From positions 38,917,549 to 38,981,548 of the forward strand of contig CP136067.1 in assembly GCA_032622095.1 (NCBI GenBank): a DNA stretch of 64,000 bases, read 5' to 3'. The notes beneath the pieces are model-generated. The model worked only from the letters and a program-made list of their open reading frames with translations. It searched no databases and was not told the DNA's origin. Of this stretch, positions 12,390-22,260 are shown piece by piece (within the stretch, counting starts at the first letter, position 1; the number at the start of each line of letters is the position of its first letter). The translations under genes were made by a program, and so were the position numbers. This DNA comes from Siphonodentalium dalli (lineage: Eukaryota > Mollusca > Scaphopoda > Gadilida > Siphonodentaliidae).

Positions 12390-14585
12390 ATAAAGTTATT
12401 TACAACTGTCAGTGTCTATTTCTCAGTATTGTTGCGACGTTTTCTTTTGGCCACTATGGACTGCATCAATGATGATGAGAGCTGTGACTTTAATGTTTTG
12501 CTGTCTTCAATTATTCTTGTGGACGGTGGTAACAGGTTAAATTATGCTATGGTACGAGGATAGCATGAATAGAAATAGGAATCTTTATTAGCTCTGAGGG
12601 TATGGAATGTTAGTTTTTTTCTTGTTGTATCTGGTACGGACAGTTTTGTATTTTAATATGTCATCTGGGTGTATATATAGTTGGTGGTGTACAATTTTAT
12701 GGAAGACTCTTAGCCGGGTTTGTAGACGGCGTTCTTGTAGAGATTGCCAATTTAGGGTCTGTTGCATATCAGTTACTGAGCTGGTGTTATGGAAGCTGTT
12801 CATGACATACCTTGCAGCTCTCCTTTGTACTGCCTCAATTTATTGAATTGCTTTATCTGAATGTGGGTCCCAGATTGATGTACAGTAATCTAGGGTGGGT
12901 CCTACTAGAGATTGATATGCCCTCTCTTTGATTGTTCGGTTGGTGACCGTCAAGCTTCGCTTGAGGAAGCCAAGAATTCGGTTTGCTTTGCCCGTGATGT
13001 TATCGATATGTTCGTCCCACTTGAGATCATGCTGGATTGTTATACCCAAATATTTGACAGAATTAACTTTTTCAAGTGGGTGGCTATTTAGATTGTAGGT
13101 TTTTAGTATTGGTTCCTCTTTTCTGCTAATGGTAAGTAGGTTACATTTACTTGGGTGGAATGCCATTAGCCAATATCTCTCCCAACTTGATGAATTATTG
13201 AGATCGTGTTGCAATTTAACTGTGTCAGACTGGTCATGAATTCTACGGTAAATAATGCTGTCGTCAGCAAACAGTCTTAGAGAACTATGTTTCAGATAAG
13301 TGTGAAAGTAATTGATATATCAGGAAGAGTATGGGACCAAGGAGAGAACCCCGTGGAGGTTACTGGAATATGAGAGGAAGAGTGTCCTTCGAGGATTACA
13401 GATTGGTCCTACCATGTAGGAAACTGGAGATCCAATCACAATGCCGTAATAATTTAACTTGTAGATGAGGCGTCGGTGAGGAACTTTGTCAAATGCTTTT
13501 GTCAGTTTGCATGGATTTATTATCATTCTCAGAGATTTCTTGTATAGAGTCAATAAGTTGGGTTTCGTAGGAACGTTTTCGTCGGAAGCCATGTTGTTTA
13601 TTGTAGAGAATATTATTTGTTTCAAGAAAAGTCATTGTTTTGCTACTGATGATGTGTTCAAGGATTTTGCATGAGATGCAGGTGAGGGACATTGGGCGGT
13701 AGTCAATGGGGTCATGTTTGTTGCTCTTTTTAAAGATGGGCTGACATTCGCGGTCTTCCAGTCTAGGGGGGACTGTTCCAGTTGTCAGAGAAAGATTATA
13801 TATATGAGTCAGAATTGGGGCTATTGTGTTACTGATATATTTTAAAATGTGACCGTGTACACCATCGGGTCCCATATCTTTGTGTGGGTCTATGTTAGCA
13901 ATGTTTATCAACCCCGTTTTCAGTGATGGATATGTCGTTCATGGTCAGATATGGACTTGTGCCTTCTCTGTAGAGAAGGCCTTTTGGAACTGCTTGTTGC
14001 GTAATTCTGCTTTTTGGATTGGGTCGTACACCATTGTCCCATTTTTTTTCGAGTGGTACGATGTTTTGTGAGTCTGCCCTCTGGGATTTGATGTAAGAAA
14101 AAAGTTTCTTGGGGTTTGACTTGTTTGTGAGTTCAAATGGTGTTTCTGGGCTTGGAACTGGGAGGTCGAGGATTAAATTGTTTATATAGTCCCAATATAA
14201 TTGCCTGGTTTCTCTCTGTACTTCTGATTTTAGTGTGTTGTACCGAGGTGTGTGTTTCTGATGTTTGTACATTTTCTTAAGTTTTATCATCTTGCTTCTC
14301 AACGTTTGGTTGGCAATTTATGTTGTTTCTTGATTGTTTTGCATGGGGCATGTTTCTCGCGTGAATTTAATAGATGCACTTTAAAGGAGGACCAAATTTC
14401 GTTGACATCTTTGTTTTTTTGTCAACAAGACTCCAATAAACCCTCATATCCATGGAGATGGAAGTTAGGTAAGCTTTTTTATACAGGTTCACTTTCCTAG
14501 GTTGGGTAAAATTTGACGAATATTTAAGATCAAATTTGGAGACTACAAAGTTGTAATCTGCAGCACCAAAGGAATAATAGCGCAT
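12390..14585 (-). pseudogene. Jockey/CR1-like non-LTR retrotransposon ORF2 relic
   Basis: On the minus strand, overlapping open pieces read in order as the reverse transcriptase of a LINE. A linker (14585-13900) is followed by DMGPDGVHGHILKYI and PIFKKSNKHDPIDYRPMSL (RT motifs, about 13880-13700), KQHGFRRKRSYETQL (about 13600), FDKVPHRRL (about 13480), the catalytic FADD at about 13260, the thumb with VKYLGITIQHDLKWDEHI, then EAVQRRAARYVMNSF and CYPRTIA near 12550. Several frameshifts and stops interrupt it, and the endonuclease domain is absent, so it is 5'-truncated and dead. It lies antisense to gene A. No poly(A) tail or target duplication was resolved. Confidence 0.9.
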
Positions 14586-14730
14586 TCCAATATATTCTTT
14601 TATAACTATATGCTATAATCCATTTAGTAAAGAAAGGATTGAATTCATTCCCGAATTGATGATATATATATAAGTGGTTTGTTTTATCTTATTTTCGCAG
14701 GCATGTGTAAAGCCGACAGCTCATTGAATG
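14568..14730 (+). pseudogene. Decayed duplicate of gene A linker exon and its acceptor
   Basis: The block from 'aaaggaataatag' through 'tcgcaggcatgtgtaaagcc' is repeated, almost identical, at 15037-15226. In this copy the exon-like stretch 14701-14730 keeps the acceptor and GMCKADS, then diverges. The donor expected at 14731 reads TT instead of GT, so splicing here in phase 1 looks impossible. The first copy directly abuts the truncated LINE. It is probably a remnant of a local tandem duplication of about 470 bp. Confidence 0.75.
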
Positions 14731-15036
14731 TTATAATATTACATTATATAGATAATATTATACTATATGAATGAGTTATGAATAAATACTCATAGTAAAA
14801 TCATAGTCATAGTCACATACAAAACAATGGATGTCTAACTAACAAAGAATGCTGAATTTCATTGATTGATAACATCGACATTCTCAAATGTTCAGATAAT
14901 AAGTTTACTAAACGGGCATATAAGCCGTTTTTGGACTTAATATCTGAACATATCCAACTGATGCGTATAAATCATTCTCCACTTGTATTACATTTTTTTG
15001 TCTGTCGTCTGCTAATTTTTTCTTTTCACCCATTCA

Positions 15037-15127
15037 AAGGAATAATAGCCCATTCCAATATATTCTTTTATAACTATATGCTATAATCCATTTAGTAAAG
15101 AAAGGGTTGAATTCATTCCCGAATTGA

Positions 15128-15180
<53 letters not shown>

Positions 15181-15206
15181 TGGTTTGTTTTATCTTATTT
15201 TCGCAG
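15037..15206 (+). repeat. Second copy of the intronic duplication, with (TA)n tract
   Basis: Same sequence as 14568-14700 but with the TA run expanded: the tract at 15129-15178 is about 50 bp of TATATA, against about 10 bp in the first copy. The tract lies roughly 30 bp upstream of the functional acceptor of the 30-bp exon, where its length could affect splice-site recognition. Confidence 0.85.
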
Positions 15207-15236
15207 GCATGTGTAAAGCCGACAGTTCAATATCAG
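15207..15236 (+). CDS. Gene A exon: 30-bp linker exon
   Basis: A very small exon, acceptor TTTTCGCAG, donor CAG|GTTTGT, phase 1 in and phase 1 out. Translated with the split codons it gives G-MCKADSSIS, continuing the ...CTDSG of the previous exon and leading into D-DVPIGAIVG of the membrane exon. A 'GxCxADxxxP'-like peptide after the last cysteine pair is usual just before the membrane or next module in VWDE-like proteins. The matching phases on both sides and the duplicated remnant upstream support it. Confidence 0.72.
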
Positions 15237-16166
15237 GTTTGTATTTCCAACATCAAAGATACCGGATAGATCATGCCATGAATGTCTACTCTGGCTACGA
15301 CCGTGGCGACCATACTCAACCAGTTCAAAACATGGGAACAATTTTGATGTTATGACGGGAACTTTATAACATTGCATACAACAAACGCTGGTATTAAATT
15401 TCTTAGTTAATACCTGTTCCTTAATAAAGTATTTTACTGTAAGTATGTGTGACGTTCATTACTTTTTGGTCCGATTTTGCTAGGCGTTGCAAACAATCTT
15501 GGACTAATCAATTCAATGTTTATAGCGAAATAGGCTCACATAGCTCTCCCGATTCATGTAAACTCGAACTGGTCCATCCTCTACTGTGAACGAAATTAGT
15601 TATAAGGAACAAATAATAACTATGAACTATATTTCATGCATTGATTGTTCAATGTTATAAAGTTCCCCGTCAGAAAATCGAAAATTTCACATGCAGGTTT
15701 TGAACTGTGGGATATTATATATATACATGCAGGCGTTGTCAGAGTAGAGATTCGTGGCATCGTTATTTGAAACATATTTTATTTCTATAATAATACAACA
15801 CATATGTTGTCAACTTATGAAATAACTCGCCCCATACAATGTAACATGCATTAACCACACACAAATGTGTTAGACACATATTATGGACTTGTTCGGGTGC
15901 GTGCACTTGATAAGTTAGTACTCATGTGCTATATGTCAAACTGGGGAATGTACCATTTTACTAACATCGCCGACAATTTCTAAGAAATAAACCTGTCTAT
16001 AGAAGACATAATTTGAACTATGCTCAATTGTAAATATTTACTTCTCGATTCGGGGTGGTTCGCGGGTGTGGAATAACATGTTAGACATACCTCCTATACA
16101 TGTACCTATTTGCACGGACCTTTAATCTCCGGGTTTGTTACATAATTATGTTCCTTGTCGTTCCAG

Positions 16167-16258
16167 ATGATGTACCCATTGGGGCCATTGTTGGTGCTTT
16201 GCTGGGGGCCGCTTTCTTGATCCTTGTCGCCGCTCTTATCGTGAAGAAAGTCTGGTTC
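16167..16258 (+). CDS. Gene A exon: transmembrane segment
   Basis: The 92-bp exon has acceptor CGTTCCAG, phase 1 in, and ends at TTC|GTAATA, phase 0. It encodes 31 residues starting DDVPIGAIVGALLG, then a hydrophobic run and basic KK before VWF. The small-residue GxxxG-like pattern (GAIVGALLG) followed by leucine/valine and a lysine pair is the layout of a type I single-pass helix with a cytoplasmic stop-transfer signal. It matches the exon at 63626-63717 in length, phase and motif, which supports the boundaries. Confidence 0.88.
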
Positions 16259-17194
16259 GTAATACTTGTAAAATCAGAAACAACAATAAAACCATGTCTG
16301 TCATACACAGACTTCAGTGCTCTTGATTTACTCCACCATCAAATGTTTTGCTAATCGCATGTAATGTGTCTGTATTATTCTGTGCAAACATATTGTATAT
16401 ATACTTAAATTCACTTAATTTCCTATAGCATCTTACCATTGGTTCTAACATGATAATGCACTTAATAGTCCAGTGTATTTATGAGAATAAAGTGCCAAAC
16501 CTCAAAGTAATTGCAACATAATGTTTCTTAGCAGGAATAAGTCTATTAACCAGTTATAAACAACATACTAAAATAAAAAAGGATCAAGAAAGGCGAAATT
16601 GATAAATTTTGTGAAATAAATTTGGTAAAATTTGGTAAAATATTCATTTTATAGCTTTTCAAGGATGTTTATAAAAAACTTATGGCCATACGATCCCTTT
16701 GTATTGACTCTTTTTCCAAAAATGCCATTTTGGACTGTTTTGTGGTGTTTTTTGTCCACTTTAAAGTTTTTGTTGTTGGCACAAATAGTAAACAAAAATG
16801 AATACAATTAGTGTTTAATGTGTAAAATCATTTGAACATTCCTCCTAAAACACTTAGTGTTTGAAAAAATAGGATAGGTTATGGCAATCAACAGTCACTG
16901 GATTTGACATATTTTTCAAGAACTGACTTCAAATGTGAATCACAAAATGCTATGATCTTGACACCATATTCTAGTCATTGGAGACAAAGGGTTGTTTTAT
17001 TCAAGTTTGTGTAGGTTATTCTTGCATGATAAAAAGTTTTATACTTTAATAATTAGTGGAGGTTTATTTAGAACTTTATGAGCATGTTGTATTAAACAAG
17101 CCCGAAATAATGATTTGCCATTTCACCATCGAGTTGCAACATAAAGGATTGTAGCTCTAAATATTCTAAGGATTCATTGGGTCGTAAATAGAGG

Positions 17195-17280
17195 ATATGA
17201 AATGAGTGTTTTTCGCATATGATATTTATGAAACGAGTCAAGACGAGTTTCATAAATATCATATGAGAAAAACACGAATT
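17195..17280. repeat. Hairpin with 'catatgatatttatgaaac' arms
   Basis: The left arm 'gtgtttttcgcatatgatat' pairs with 'atatcatatgagaaaaacac' across a short centre 'gagtcaagacgag'. It is nested in the larger inverted-repeat element. No coding content. Confidence 0.75.
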
Positions 17281-17743
17281 ACATATTCCATTTATCATAT
17301 GACACCTATAAATTGATTATGATGTCCAAAACGCACACAAATCACTAAATAGCTATATGGCATCGGTAGCAAAAGGTTAATGTGACGTCACTTCATTGCA
17401 CCGGAAGCCCAATTACACCTGGTGAAAAAGCAGAAATAATATGCAAGCGAAGATATAGTGCGCTATTCTGTTCTCAGTTTGTGACATTATATCGTATGTT
17501 TATTAGATAAATACGAATTACATATTCTATTTATCGTATAACAATGTCCAAAACTATATATTTCAAGATTATAATTGCGAGAATTTCGGCGTCGCGTTGA
17601 TTGACGCGCACGAATTTGACCTGAATTTAGTCAGAGATACGGCTCGGCCCCGGCTGCCATTCAGCCAATCAGAACACATGTTTTGTCAACAAACCAATCA
17701 AATTATCGGAAGGTGATATGAACTAGTAGTTTATATAAGAAAT

Positions 17744-17885
17744 GAACGGCGGTTTCAATGTGGTCATGGGATTTTGACCGCGAGAAAAATTCAGCAAACT
17801 GCATGAACCCCGAATGGGGTTCATGCGGAGTTTGCTGATTTTTTATCGCGGTCAAAACCCATGACCACGTTGAATCCGCCGTTTA
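17744..17885. repeat. 142-bp near-perfect palindrome
   Basis: 'aacggcggtttcaa' at the left pairs with 'ttgaatccgccgtt' at the right. Inner blocks 'tggtcatggg'/'cccatgacca', 'cagcaaact'/'agtttgctg' and 'gcatgaaccccg'/'ggggttcatgc' also pair, with the centre near 17815. Mismatches and small indels are few, which points to a fairly recent foldback element. Confidence 0.82.
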
Positions 17886-17984
17886 TTATTTATATTTATA
17901 TACTTACGCTCTTTAAAACACTTCTTCAAATATGTCCGTTATTTCGTCAAAAACACTTTTTCAAATATCTCCGTTATTTCGTTT

Positions 17985-18130
17985 ATAAAAATAATTTCCT
18001 ATTTCTATATTTCGCTCTATATTTCGCTATTTCGTTGTATTTTCCAATTTCGATTTTTCGTACTATTTCGCTGTATTTTCATATTTCGCTTTTTCGTTGT
18101 ATTTCATATTTCGATAATTCGCTATATTTG
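17985..18130 (+). repeat. Low-complexity 'tatttcg' tract
   Basis: Loose tandem repetition of 'atatttcgctatttcgt'-like words. Translation gives a spurious F/Y/S-rich peptide. It is simple sequence, not a gene. Confidence 0.7.
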
Positions 18131-19535
18131 ACATATTATGGGATATGGGATTATATGATAACCAACATTATGATAGTCAATCGAACATCTCGTGCCACCC
18201 GTGCTCGCGATTAGATGCCACTAGCCATCCAATCGTGATCTTTCGAACCTCGATTACATATTGTTTGCTATCAAATCCTTGGCGTATTGGCTGACTAGAT
18301 AATCAAGCAGTCGGTAATGTCCGACAATCCCCGGTGATTTCCGGGACCAATGTATTCATAAACCTATGAACGACATTGGAAGTGACGTCACGTAACGTTC
18401 ATATGTTTATGAACGCATTGAATAAGGGGGCGTGTCTACCGTAACGCTATGGGGAAATCGGAAGAGATATAAGGGGTATGTAAATATATGAAATTGATTT
18501 ATGACATTCTTTCCAACGTAAATAACGATTGAGTCATATAATAATTTGATTTTCTACACCATGATTTGGGATATTCCTTTACAATGTGTTTAACCATGTA
18601 CACTTAAGTGATTATTAGAAAGACAGGGAATATGGATATATATTTATTGAGTTGCACGACGTTTCCAAAGTTTCCAAAGTTTGGAAATGTTTTCTGTTCT
18701 GTAATCAGGGTGATGCATTCAAAATGGATATACAGATGGAAGGCCTTGTGAAATTATTTTTTTTATAAACATCCTTGAAAAGCCATAAATTGAGTATTTT
18801 ACCAAATTTTGACAAATTTATTTTACAAAATTATCAATTTCGCCTTTCTTGATTCTTTTTGATTTTTAGTATATTGTTTGTGATGGGTTAAAGTACTTAC
18901 TCCCACTGAGAAACTTTGTGTTGCAATTAGTTTATGGTGAAACCATCAATGTACGGGACTATAAATAGGATATAATTGTCATATTGGGCGGAATAGAACG
19001 TTGAGTGTTGGAATTTCACGGGAACAATTCTAACACGTGACGTAGCATCAACTTTACTATAAACTTCCCAATATTTAACGATGTTTTCAACTCAAATAAG
19101 CATCTTCAGTTTGATATGTTTCACTGGGATGCAATTATAAGTAATAGTCTCCGCATGCTAATATAAGTTCAGTTTAAAGATGCATAATCCGATTATGTGT
19201 ACCTCAATAACTTTTTATTTGGATTCGGGAGTAAAAAATGTTTGATTCTAGACGAGGAACCCACCTATCAATGCTCAGAGTTATTAGATATCGATTTTGG
19301 AAATATATTATTGTTCACCATCGAGAATTGTAAGTGGCCCAGTAAACAGTCGACGAGCCGACGGTCTCGGACCAAATTGCGGATGAAGATGGATCGCTCT
19401 AAAATCAAGAGGCTTTCTTTTGATAATAAGGCCAAATTTCAATGATAAATGAATAACATGTTGACAAATAAAATGATTTCGGTACACCCATGTAACTTAT
19501 ATTTCCTGTATGTATATATTTGTATCATGTTGCAG

Positions 19536-19656
19536 CCTAAAATCGGCAGCAGTTGACACGACAGGGCGAAAAGACGGGAACATTGGTCTACATGAAACGG
19601 GATCGCCCCCGCCGCCATACAGGAACAATTTCATGCCGCACAAGGACGACCCATGA
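19536..19656 (+). CDS. Gene A last exon: cytoplasmic tail with PPPPY motif
   Basis: Acceptor ATGTTGCAG, phase 2 in, stop TGA at 19654-19656. About 40 residues follow: LKSAAVDTTGRKDG, then ETGSPPPPYRNNF and the end KDDP. PPxY is the core ligand of WW domains (as in Nedd4-family ubiquitin ligases or YAP-type adaptors), so an endocytic or signalling role for the tail is plausible but inferred. The same SPPPPY...NN element occurs in the gene B tail, and both exons start in phase 2. The tail is short and lacks any enzymatic domain. Confidence 0.8.
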
Positions 19657-20740
19657 TGAAAGCACAAACAGAATATACTATAAATTGAATTAAACATTAT
19701 TCCTAACGCGCTGTGATTATTCGACAAAGGGAAAAACTGAAAGTTGAACCAGAAACAGAACGGTTAAAGATGCCCAGTCCTATTTGACATCAATGTCCAA
19801 ATATCTGCAAAACCAAAACTCGTCCAAATTTTTTTTTAAAACGTCGAAACGACTTTTATTCTCATAATTGATAATATACAGTTATTGCATTGTTTTTGGA
19901 AGTTAATATTCACCTCGGCCTGCGGCCTCGATGGGTGTTCCTCGGGTTGATAAATCCTCATGTCAACCTCGAAACAATGCAATAAGTGTTTTATTATATA
20001 ATCTGCCAATGTTATCAAGCCCTATTAGGCCTGAAACGCCTTACTGAACCGTGTATATAGATGGATGTAAATGGATCCATCAAATGTACAAAAATGGAGA
20101 TACTTTATCATTGGAAAAACCCAGGGCGTCGCGTGACTAAAATTGTTATTAGCTCTTCTTTATTCTCATAATTTATAACGCTCTTTATTATATGCTTGCG
20201 TATAAAATAGCGGGAAAATACAGACAATTTGATCTTCGTTTGTATCTCATAAAGAAGCAACAGTGAAATACGATTTCGTTATTCCACTGTGTTGGTTTCG
20301 TTATCTACCACTATAATTTATTTAAAAACTGCCGGTGGGTTACAAGAGCGAAATTTTGAAGACAAATTCCATAGCCGCGCGTTATAGTAAATATGTCTGC
20401 ATTATTTTCGGTAATAACAGATACCTTATTCGAAACAAGAGCTATTTCTTTTAATTTAATCCTCCATTTCACAGGAGAACCACCATAAGTAGAAAACAGA
20501 AGTAAAACAAGCGAAACACTTTCGGAAGAAAATAATACGCGCGGTTAGTTTCGATTTGCATGTTTCAGTTCATTGCACAATCGCAGTTGCTTTAATTAAG
20601 TAGTTGTGCACTTAATATCATTAGGATGTATTCTGTTCGAGTATTGTTCAATTTGCTGTACTGTTAAAAATAAAAATGCGCATAACTCAGCAACTTTCCA
20701 GCTAGTTTCAGCATTAATACGGTGCATATAACAAAAAGAA
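19657..20740. other. Region 3' of gene A; no gene seen
   Basis: Non-coding AT-rich sequence. 'attctcataatt.ataa' motifs near 19860 and 20160 and 'ataacgctctttattatatgc' near 20175 recur around 5305-5330, which suggests small dispersed elements. A polyadenylation site for gene A should lie here, but I could not choose one with confidence. Confidence 0.45.
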
Positions 20741-20877
20741 TACCTACATTTTTTTGTTTGAATACCTGAAACATCTTAACTCGCGGCTTGTAGTCGCTCG
20801 TGAAAATTAGATATTTCTTTCCAGACACGAATGAGATATTTCGGTATTCAAACAAAAAATGTGGGTATTCTCTATGT
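20741..20877. repeat. Hairpin element
   Basis: 'gaatacctacattttttt' and 'tttgaatacc' on the left pair with 'ggtattcaaac' and 'aaaaaatgtgggtattc' on the right; the centre lies around 'cggcttgtagtcgctcg'. About 135 bp, non-coding. Confidence 0.72.
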
Positions 20878-21579
20878 ATTATCCTACATATACTCTAAAC
20901 GTATCAAGAACGCTCTTTATTGATAATTATTATAATATACTATTTAAGTTCCCCTTTAGTGTCAATGTCACCACTCAAATGGTACGCCCCGGGTCAGTCC
21001 ACCACTACATATCAATTTCCAGCGTGCAGGGTCAACCATTTTGGGTATATGATTAATTATTTAATAATAGTAGTAGCCCTATATAAGTAGTGTGAGGTCA
21101 ACGGTATCTATCACGTGACACTAATCTGGTCAATTTACCCATGTGAATCAATTTTCAACGATCAGCAGCAATCATTTTGGGTATATATTATTTATTTAAC
21201 AAACTAGTAGTGCCCTTTTAAGACACCTGACGTCAACCGTCCCATGGTACTCCCCGTTATGTATATCTTCGAAGGACTAATGTAGTTCCATCAATCCACA
21301 TTCTTTCAACTTGCTGATAAGAAAGCGTCAGACATTGTTACTTTGATTTAACAACACGGCGTGGTTCGGCCGCGATGAACCATTGGGCCGAATGGTGTCA
21401 CATGGCTTTTACTATGAATGCATGCAGTAAAATAGCACGAGAAAGGGTTTTACTGCAAAGATTATTTAAGATTAAAGATAAGGGCGGTGTCGGCGGTGGG
21501 TATGCTGTTAAAATATTCAGCTCCGTCAAAACCGCCATAAACAGAAAGAATAGTAAGATATACACTCTTAAAACGAATG

Positions 21580-21900
21580 TGTGGTAGAACCACACAATTA
21601 CCACACAGTTTGTGTAGCCATTTGATCGAGCACAACATTGTGTGGTGAATTGTGTGGCAAATGATCACACATCTGTTGTGTGGCGGTGGCGAACAAACCC
21701 GTGTGGATCGACCAAACAACTTGTTCTGTGTAGGCACACATTAAATGTGTGCTACGTTGCGCACAAGATTGTGTGGATGCAGATGAACAGTTTATGTGTG
21801 GTAACTGACCTACATAGTTGTGTAGTTGACACACAAAAAGATGTTTGGGTCTAGCACATTTATTTGTTCGTTGAATGGACACAAATATGTTTGCACTAAG
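21580..21900. repeat. TGTGTGG/CCACACA-rich degenerate repeat
   Basis: Dense, irregularly spaced TGTGTGG and CACACA words (for example 'ccacacaattaccacacag' and 'cacacatctgttgtgtggcg') on both strands. The open frames here overlap on several strands and are translation artefacts of this repetition. It leads into the more regular tandem array that follows. Confidence 0.7.
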
Positions 21901-22260
21901 GAAACAATATGTTCACCGCTACCACACAAGATTGTATTGTTATTGTACACAATGTTGTTGGGCGAGACTACACATATGTGTTAATCACATGCGTATACAC
22001 ATTTGTGTGGTTGATCCAAACAATAGTGTTCACCGCCATTACACTATTTGTATTGTTATTGTACACAATGTTGTTGTGCGAGACTACACATATGTGTAAA
22101 TCACATGCGTACACATTTGTGTGGTTGATCCAAACAATAGTGTTCACCGCCATTACACTATTTGTATTGTTCTTGTACACAATGTTGTTGGGCAAGACAA
22201 CACATATGTGTTAATAAAATGTGTACAAATTTGTGTGGTCGATTCAAACAATAGGCTGCT
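21900..22260 (+). repeat. Tandem repeat of ~115 bp, three units
   Basis: 'gttcaccgccattacacta' recurs near 22029 and 22142, with a diverged copy at 21910. Each unit also contains 'ttgttattgtacacaatgtt', 'gagactacacatatgtgt' and 'gtgtggttgatccaaaca'. Spacing is about 119 and 113 bp. Short palindromes such as 'acacatatgtgt' lie in each unit. Confidence 0.85.

Larger units (their letters stand above)
7189..15206 (+). other. Gene A intron hosting a LINE relic and tandem repeats
   Basis: An 8.0-kb intron between donor GTAAGT and acceptor TTTTCGCAG. It contains an unassigned, slightly more GC-rich stretch (7.4-9.1 kb), a 130-bp tandem repeat, an 'accttcggaatag' repeat element, a LINE fragment in antisense orientation, and a decayed duplicate of the next exon. 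Boundaries depend on the exon calls on each side. Confidence 0.6.
16559..18881. mobile_element. 2.3-kb inverted-repeat element in gene A intron
   Basis: The block 16559-16680 (with 'aaggcgaaattgataaattt' and 'tttcaaggatgtttataaaa') recurs as its reverse complement at 18762-18881. The outer ends read 'aacaacatacta' and 'tagtatattgttt'. Arms are about 120 bp and clearly diverged. No transposase was recognised inside, and the interior contains two further hairpins, so this is a non-autonomous or hollowed-out DNA element. The target duplication is unclear. Confidence 0.65.
16259..19535 (+). other. Gene A intron with foldback elements; hidden small exon expected
   Basis: The membrane exon leaves in phase 0 and the tail exon enters in phase 2, so at least one exon is missing between them. 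The best donor seen is at 19329 (GAATT|GTAAGT), whose phase-2 frame reads ...YIIVHHRE before it. No acceptor in phase 0 was found for that frame. The rest of the intron is occupied by an inverted-repeat element and by hairpins. Confidence 0.55.

Noticed and set aside
12360-14071. Plus-strand frames overlapping the LINE
   Set aside because: They are antisense shadows of the minus-strand reverse transcriptase relic, which has family motifs including FADD.
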